Assembly (NCBI GenBank): GCA_015698045.1 | Contig: BLAL01000005.1 | Coordinates: 1,302,001-1,366,000, forward strand | DNA: 64,000 nucleotides | DNA from: Rhizophagus clarus | Taxonomy: Eukaryota; Glomeromycota; Glomeromycetes; Glomerales; Glomeraceae | Direction of reading: 5' to 3' | Shown: piece by piece, positions 60,490-64,000 of the stretch | How the letters are laid out: each line of letters begins with the position of its first letter | Position numbering within the stretch: the stretch's first letter is position 1 | Notes under the pieces: model-generated | What the model was told of the DNA's origin: nothing | What the model saw: only the letters and a program-made list of their open reading frames with translations | Databases searched by the model: none | Position numbers and translations under genes: made by a program

Positions 60490-61240
60490 TTAGGTTTCCA
60501 GTTTGAAATGGGGTTAGTGTTTGTTTTTGTTTTATTATTTTTTTTATCTTCATTGCTAACTACAGTATTGTCTTTTCTATGTTTTCAGTACTTCTTTAGG
60601 TTTCGGTGGATCTCTTGTGGGGATTGAAGTATATTTTATTGTTTTTTTGTTTTCTTTCAATGAAACGTTTTCTGACGTTTTGGTCCTTCCTTTTTTAGGC
60701 AACCGAATCATTAGACGCGTGGATTTTGGTGAGTATCAAAATTTTCTTTGATTTACAAAACGTTTACTAACGGTTAATTCTTCTTTTTTATAGGCATCGG
60801 ACGCGTAGAATTTTGGAAGGGAAATATATTTCTTTTTAGTGAAACGTTTTTATTAACGTTTCGATTTTATTTTATTTTTTTTCTTTTTAGGTGGCTGGGT
60901 CTTTGGATGCTTAGAAATTACCGGTGTGCCGTGTATTTCCACTATTCAGGAACGGTTAAATCATTCAAAAGTAGGTTAGATTGCCGTACACAAAGAATGA
61001 CATCTTAGCAGGGTTTATTACTTTTTTATCTACTTTTTCATTGAGATTAGTATCGGTAGGAGCTTCTGAAATAATTTTTTTTTTAATTTATTTCTTTCAA
61101 CGAAATAATTCCAACGTTTATTTTTTTTTTTTTTTTTTTTTTGTAAACAGCGTTCCTTGAATGTTTCAGTAAGAAAAGAAATTTTTTTTGTTTAACGAAC
61201 ACTACTAATTGTTCGTTTTATTTCTTTTCTAGTCTCTGGA
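60490..61240 (+). repeat. Array of short exon-like blocks at ~97-nt spacing
   Basis: T-rich tracts ending in AG at 60493, 60599, 60698, 60793 and 60890 (spacings 106, 99, 95 and 97) each precede a GC-richer block. The blocks are similar, for example TTAGACGCGTGGATTTTGG at 60711-60729 and CGGACGCGTAGAATTTTGG at 60799-60817. Donors follow three of them: GTTAGT (60513), GTATAT (60629) and GTGAGT (60729); the next copy has lost its GT. Branch-like CTAAC or ATTAAC sits inside repeated AACGTTT motifs. Clear exon lengths are 19, 29 and 30 nt. A further 18-nt candidate lies at 61151-61168 (donor GTAAGA). No protein frame is evident. Confidence 0.55.
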
Positions 61241-61839
61241 CCGTCTATATTATGTAAACGCAATTATAATTGGATTGTCTTAAATTAAATAAGGCTACTT
61301 GGAGCTTTATTAAGTGATTCAATTGCCAAATAATAACGAAGTCCATATGTTGCAGTTCAATAAATATTTGGGTAAAATTGTGAGAATTTGGTAAGAAAAA
61401 AAACTTTTTTTTTTTTCATTCAACGAATATTACTGATGTTATTTTTCTTTTTTTATGCGTTTTTTTCCAAGTCTCTCTAATTTTCTCTTTTCCTACCTTT
61501 CTGTTCCTGGAATATTTTTTTTTTTATTTTTTATTTGTAATTTGGTTCTTTAACAAAGTTGTGATTTAATATAATAATTTACAATATTAAACGTATTATG
61601 ATGACAAAAATTTATTGAAAAATAAAAATAAAACAAAACGTAATTTTGAAAGCAAAATTTTCCTATTGGTCTGTGAATCATTTATATTAAAAAAAAAAAA
61701 AAATTTCGCTCCGGACTTCACAACGGTTACCGTTTCCCTAGTACCTTATATTTCAACTTCGACTTTGAAGAATGAATTTAAAATAGGATTTTCAAAACTA
61801 AAAAAGTTGGCTTAAATATGAATAATAGTATCATTTGAA
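61241..61839. other. Intergenic stretch
   Basis: AT-rich with poly(T) and poly(A) runs. It lies downstream of the minus-strand helical protein gene. The open frame at 61615-61815 appears to be chance. Confidence 0.55.
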
Positions 61840-62910
61840 CTAATTAAGAATCGATCGGTTATTACGATTGGTTTGATTTAAATTTCTTAGATCATCATTC
61901 ACTTCATTAAGTATAAAACGAGAGTAAGCTTCGCATTCCTTAATTGTTTTATTCCAACTAGGTTTAAGCTCTTCCTTAATTAGTTTGCTAGGAAGAGCAT
62001 TACGATCACTGGAAATTTTAAATTCCTCAATAAGGTTTTCTAATTGATCAATTTTTTTTCCCCAAAAAATTTCAAGTTCTTTTAAAATTGGTCTCATCAA
62101 GGAAACGTTATCGTGTAAATTGGCTGATTCTTCTAACCATTGTTCTTTTCTACTGTCCAAAGTTTGCTTTAATATAGTAGCTTTTTTTTCTTTATCTGTA
62201 CGATTTGATAATGATTTTGAACCAGCTGCAGCAGATACCAATGTTGTTGCTCCCGCAGTAATTCCGCTTCTTGATCGTGCTACTGTCTTGACGAATTCTG
62301 CTGCTGCTCCCATTGCTGTTGTGCCCGTTGCTGCTGCCATGCCTGCATTAAGTGCAAAAGCTGCCGCTGGTAAAGCGATTAAAGCGCCTAGGCCAATAAC
62401 TCCTATTGCCAATCCTTTGTAAAAAGCTTTATCCTGTTCAGTTTTCGCAAGTTCGTCAAATGTTTTAGGATCAACATTTTTTACATCATTTCTATCTGGT
62501 AATTTGTTATAAATCTTTGTAAGATCTTCTATAAGAACCCTAATTTTTAAGTTGGTATCTTTTGTAACAGTTTCATTTTTTCTAGCATCTCTTAAAAGTG
62601 AATTCAAATATCCTAATTTCTCTTCTTTGGAAACAGATTCATCATCACAAGCCTCAAAGAAGCGAATCAAATTTTCACCAAAACTAATCAACATTTCACT
62701 ATTTTTAGTTGTTTCAATAGCAATCAGGTGAAATTCTGCTCTTTTATTTTTAATCGAATTAACGACATTTTCAAAAGTTTTGTTTTCATAATTCAAAGAT
62801 TCACTACTAGCATCTTTGAAAGCCTGTATTAACTTTTTAATCCCGGAAGATAGATTATTTATAGCTGGGGGATATGGAAATTGGAGTGCTTCCTCTGACA
62901 TTTCCACCAT
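61840..62910 (-). CDS. Helix-rich protein with central hydrophobic hairpin; possible pore-forming-type family
   Basis: A single exon of 356 residues, no signal peptide. Residues ~15-150 are amphipathic helix (LIRFFEACDD, LNSLLRDARK). Residues ~168-210 form a strongly hydrophobic Ala/Gly-rich segment (KGLAIGVIGLGALIALPAAA, then FALNAGMAAATG) that could span a membrane twice. Residues ~245-345 are again long charged helices (RPILKELEIFWGKKIDQLEN). Helix bundle, central hydrophobic hairpin, helix bundle is the plan of the helical pore-forming families, including alpha-xenorhabdolysin-type binary proteins. This is a resemblance in layout, not a proven homology; an intracellular membrane-associated role is also possible. 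It is divergent from the gene at 63133, 222 bp away, which has a similar helical C-terminal motif. Confidence 0.85.
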   Translation of the reverse strand: MVEMSEEALQFPYPPAINNLSSGIKKLIQAFKDASSESLNYENKTFENVVNSIKNKRAEFHLIAIETTKNSEMLISFGENLIRFFEACDDESVSKEEKLGYLNSLLRDARKNETVTKDTNLKIRVLIEDLTKIYNKLPDRNDVKNVDPKTFDELAKTEQDKAFYKGLAIGVIGLGALIALPAAAFALNAGMAAATGTTAMGAAAEFVKTVARSRSGITAGATTLVSAAAGSKSLSNRTDKEKKATILKQTLDSRKEQWLEESANLHDNVSLMRPILKELEIFWGKKIDQLENLIEEFKISSDRNALPSKLIKEELKPSWNKTIKECEAYSRFILNEVNDDLRNLNQTNRNNRSILN

Positions 62911-63132
62911 TTTCGTTTTTTAGGCTTTTCTTTTTGAAAATTTTAATTTGACGTTCCTTTTGTAAGGACAAAGTTTATTTGCGATAAAGTTAGATAAGTT
63001 ATCTATAAAATCTAAGCACTTAACATTACACTGTATCACCAGGTGACGTAGTGGTTACTATTTGTATTGACTATGTACTTAACAGAATTCTCCAAGTAAA
63101 TTGACGAATTTTCTCCAATTTCTTGGTTTAAA
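62911..63132. promoter_or_regulatory. Divergent promoter region
   Basis: The 222 bp between two divergent starts (62910 minus, 63133 plus). It contains AGATAA-G-TTATCT (62992-63004), a pair of facing GATA sites with one base between, and TGACGTA (63044-63050), which resembles a bZIP/CRE half site next to CACCAGGTG. Co-regulation of the pair is inferred. Confidence 0.4.
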
Positions 63133-64000
63133 ATGGATTTGATTGATTTATTAAATCAATACGGAACTGTAATATTTCCTAATCTCGGTATTTTACAAAA
63201 AGCTATTAAAGATATACTTGAATCTTTTCAACATTTAAGAAAAATTAATGATGATGACAAGCAATTAGTTAAGCTAAATCGTAAGTTTAATGAATTAGTT
63301 GATGTAAGAGCCAAAGAGTCTTTAAAAATGTCAGGAGACTTGGAGAGGGTCGTAGGATATTTTAAAATGCTTACAGAAGATGATATTACCGTTAGTGACT
63401 TACTGGAAACATTATTAGTACTAAAAGATGTGGCGGAAAATAGAATTATTAGCTCTAAGAAATCAGAAGAAGAATTTGTAGATTTTAGAAAATCCATCCA
63501 ACTTATAAATGGGATTCAACCTCCAAATTTTCTAAGTGCATTATGGCAAATTTCGCTAGAAGTTATTAGGCCTGGAATACCGATATTATCAACATTTGTC
63601 TTGCATTTTATTGTGAGAAAAAGCAGTAGGTTGGGAAAGACTTTTAATCTTTTACCTGAAAAAATAGGTTCGATTTTTGAAGAGAATGCGCAACAATTCA
63701 ATTTATCCATAACTAATCATTTGTCATCAAGTCATTTATCATTTTGTTTGGCTTTTATGGGATTCGGATATTGCTTTTATAATCGTAAAAAAGAAATATC
63801 CAAGAAAGCAAAAGATTTGATGTATGCCGCTGTGAAGGGAAATCGTTTAACTACTAGAAAGAACGTAGCGGATAACAAAGAGGAACGAAAAAAATCAGAA
63901 GAAAAAATTTCAACAAAATTACAAGTCATCTCAACATATTTAGAAACATTAACACAATTTTGGACTCAACAGTTTAATATTTATGAGTTGCATATTAATG
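63133..64000 (+). CDS. Helix-rich protein, partner of 61840-62910, cut by window end
   Basis: Open from ATG 63133 to the last base (289 codons, no stop), so the C-terminus lies outside the window. Starts MDLIDLLNQYGTVIFPNLGI. Residues ~20-120 are amphipathic helix. Two hydrophobic segments lie at ~145-165 (IRPGIPILSTFVLHFIV) and ~197-216 (SSSHLSFCLAFMGFGYCFY). Long charged helices follow, ending in a LETLTQFWTQQFNIYE stretch like the LKELEIFWGKKIDQLE stretch of the divergent neighbour. This suggests a paralogous or two-component pair. Family assignment is inferred from layout only. Confidence 0.8.
   Translation, partial: MDLIDLLNQYGTVIFPNLGILQKAIKDILESFQHLRKINDDDKQLVKLNRKFNELVDVRAKESLKMSGDLERVVGYFKMLTEDDITVSDLLETLLVLKDVAENRIISSKKSEEEFVDFRKSIQLINGIQPPNFLSALWQISLEVIRPGIPILSTFVLHFIVRKSSRLGKTFNLLPEKIGSIFEENAQQFNLSITNHLSSSHLSFCLAFMGFGYCFYNRKKEISKKAKDLMYAAVKGNRLTTRKNVADNKEERKKSEEKISTKLQVISTYLETLTQFWTQQFNIYELHIN

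Noticed and set aside
62120..62422. Plus-strand 100-codon Ala-rich frame
   Set aside because: Antisense of the Ala/Gly-rich hydrophobic segment of the helical protein at 61840-62910.
63228..63710. Minus-strand frames opposite the gene at 63133
   Set aside because: The plus strand is open for 289 codons with helical protein composition; the minus frames are its antisense.

Overview
The window looks like nuclear DNA of an arbuscular mycorrhizal fungus, closest in style to Rhizophagus (Glomeromycotina). The reasons are very AT-rich DNA with long A/T runs, short AT-rich introns (GTAAGT or GTATNN donor, CTAAC-like branch site, TAG/CAG acceptor), and several members of an expanded protein kinase family with N-terminal CxxC motifs, a (S/T)xN-x-x-(I/V)D segment and an 'IPYxxF' lead-in to the kinase fold. 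It also has BTB, DUF4419 and sacsin-type ATPase genes, decayed HSP70 and BTB-BACK copies, and a pogo/Tigger transposon. The genus is an inference. No tRNA or rRNA gene was seen.

Layout. 1-3164: a tandem array of ~96-106 bp units. Each unit is a complete-looking intron, and 28 consecutive units are separated by exactly three bases. 3165-6201: a kinase-like gene with a long coiled-coil tail, starting directly downstream of the array. 6202-13976: gene-poor, with two decayed DUF4419 copies. 13977-15068: intact DUF4419 gene. 15323-17901: complete but dead pogo-type transposon. 19265-21060: kinase gene with two N-terminal modules. 23066-26549: sacsin-type ATPase fused to BTB. 27715-29486: kinase gene (minus strand) with a probable frameshift. 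29.8-32.4 kb: A-rich repeats and remnants of transposon-associated genes. 33.3-34.9 kb: HSP70 pseudogene. 35604-36823: kelch membrane protein gene in five exons (minus). 38.5-39.5 kb: palindrome-bearing tandem repeat. 40353-44399: seven-exon kinase gene (minus) in which the zinc-ribbon plus kinase N-lobe module is repeated six times before a single C-lobe. 44.4-47.3 kb: purine-rich repeat, kinase fragment and an inverted-repeat element. 48550-50211: single-module kinase gene broken by one base in a poly(A) tract. 50.2-59.1 kb: almost gene-free. 59.1-59.85 kb: BTB-BACK pseudogene. 60.47-61.25 kb: a second array of short exon-like blocks at ~97 bp spacing. 61840-64000: a divergent pair of helix-rich genes with hydrophobic segments, perhaps a binary pore-forming-protein pair; the right-hand gene runs off the window.

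How the parts relate. The kinase genes are paralogues that interrupt the kinase fold with an intron at the same place, after '(F/L)LN-E'. They illustrate steps in exon shuffling: one module (48.5 kb), two modules (19.3 kb) and six modules (40.4 kb). In the multi-module genes the zinc ribbons are kept, while all but the last N-lobe have lost the ATP-binding loop. The most unusual items are the 3-nt 'microexon' intron array and the six-module kinase. Exon joins are my manual reading of splice sites and reading frames; no transcript data or database search was available.
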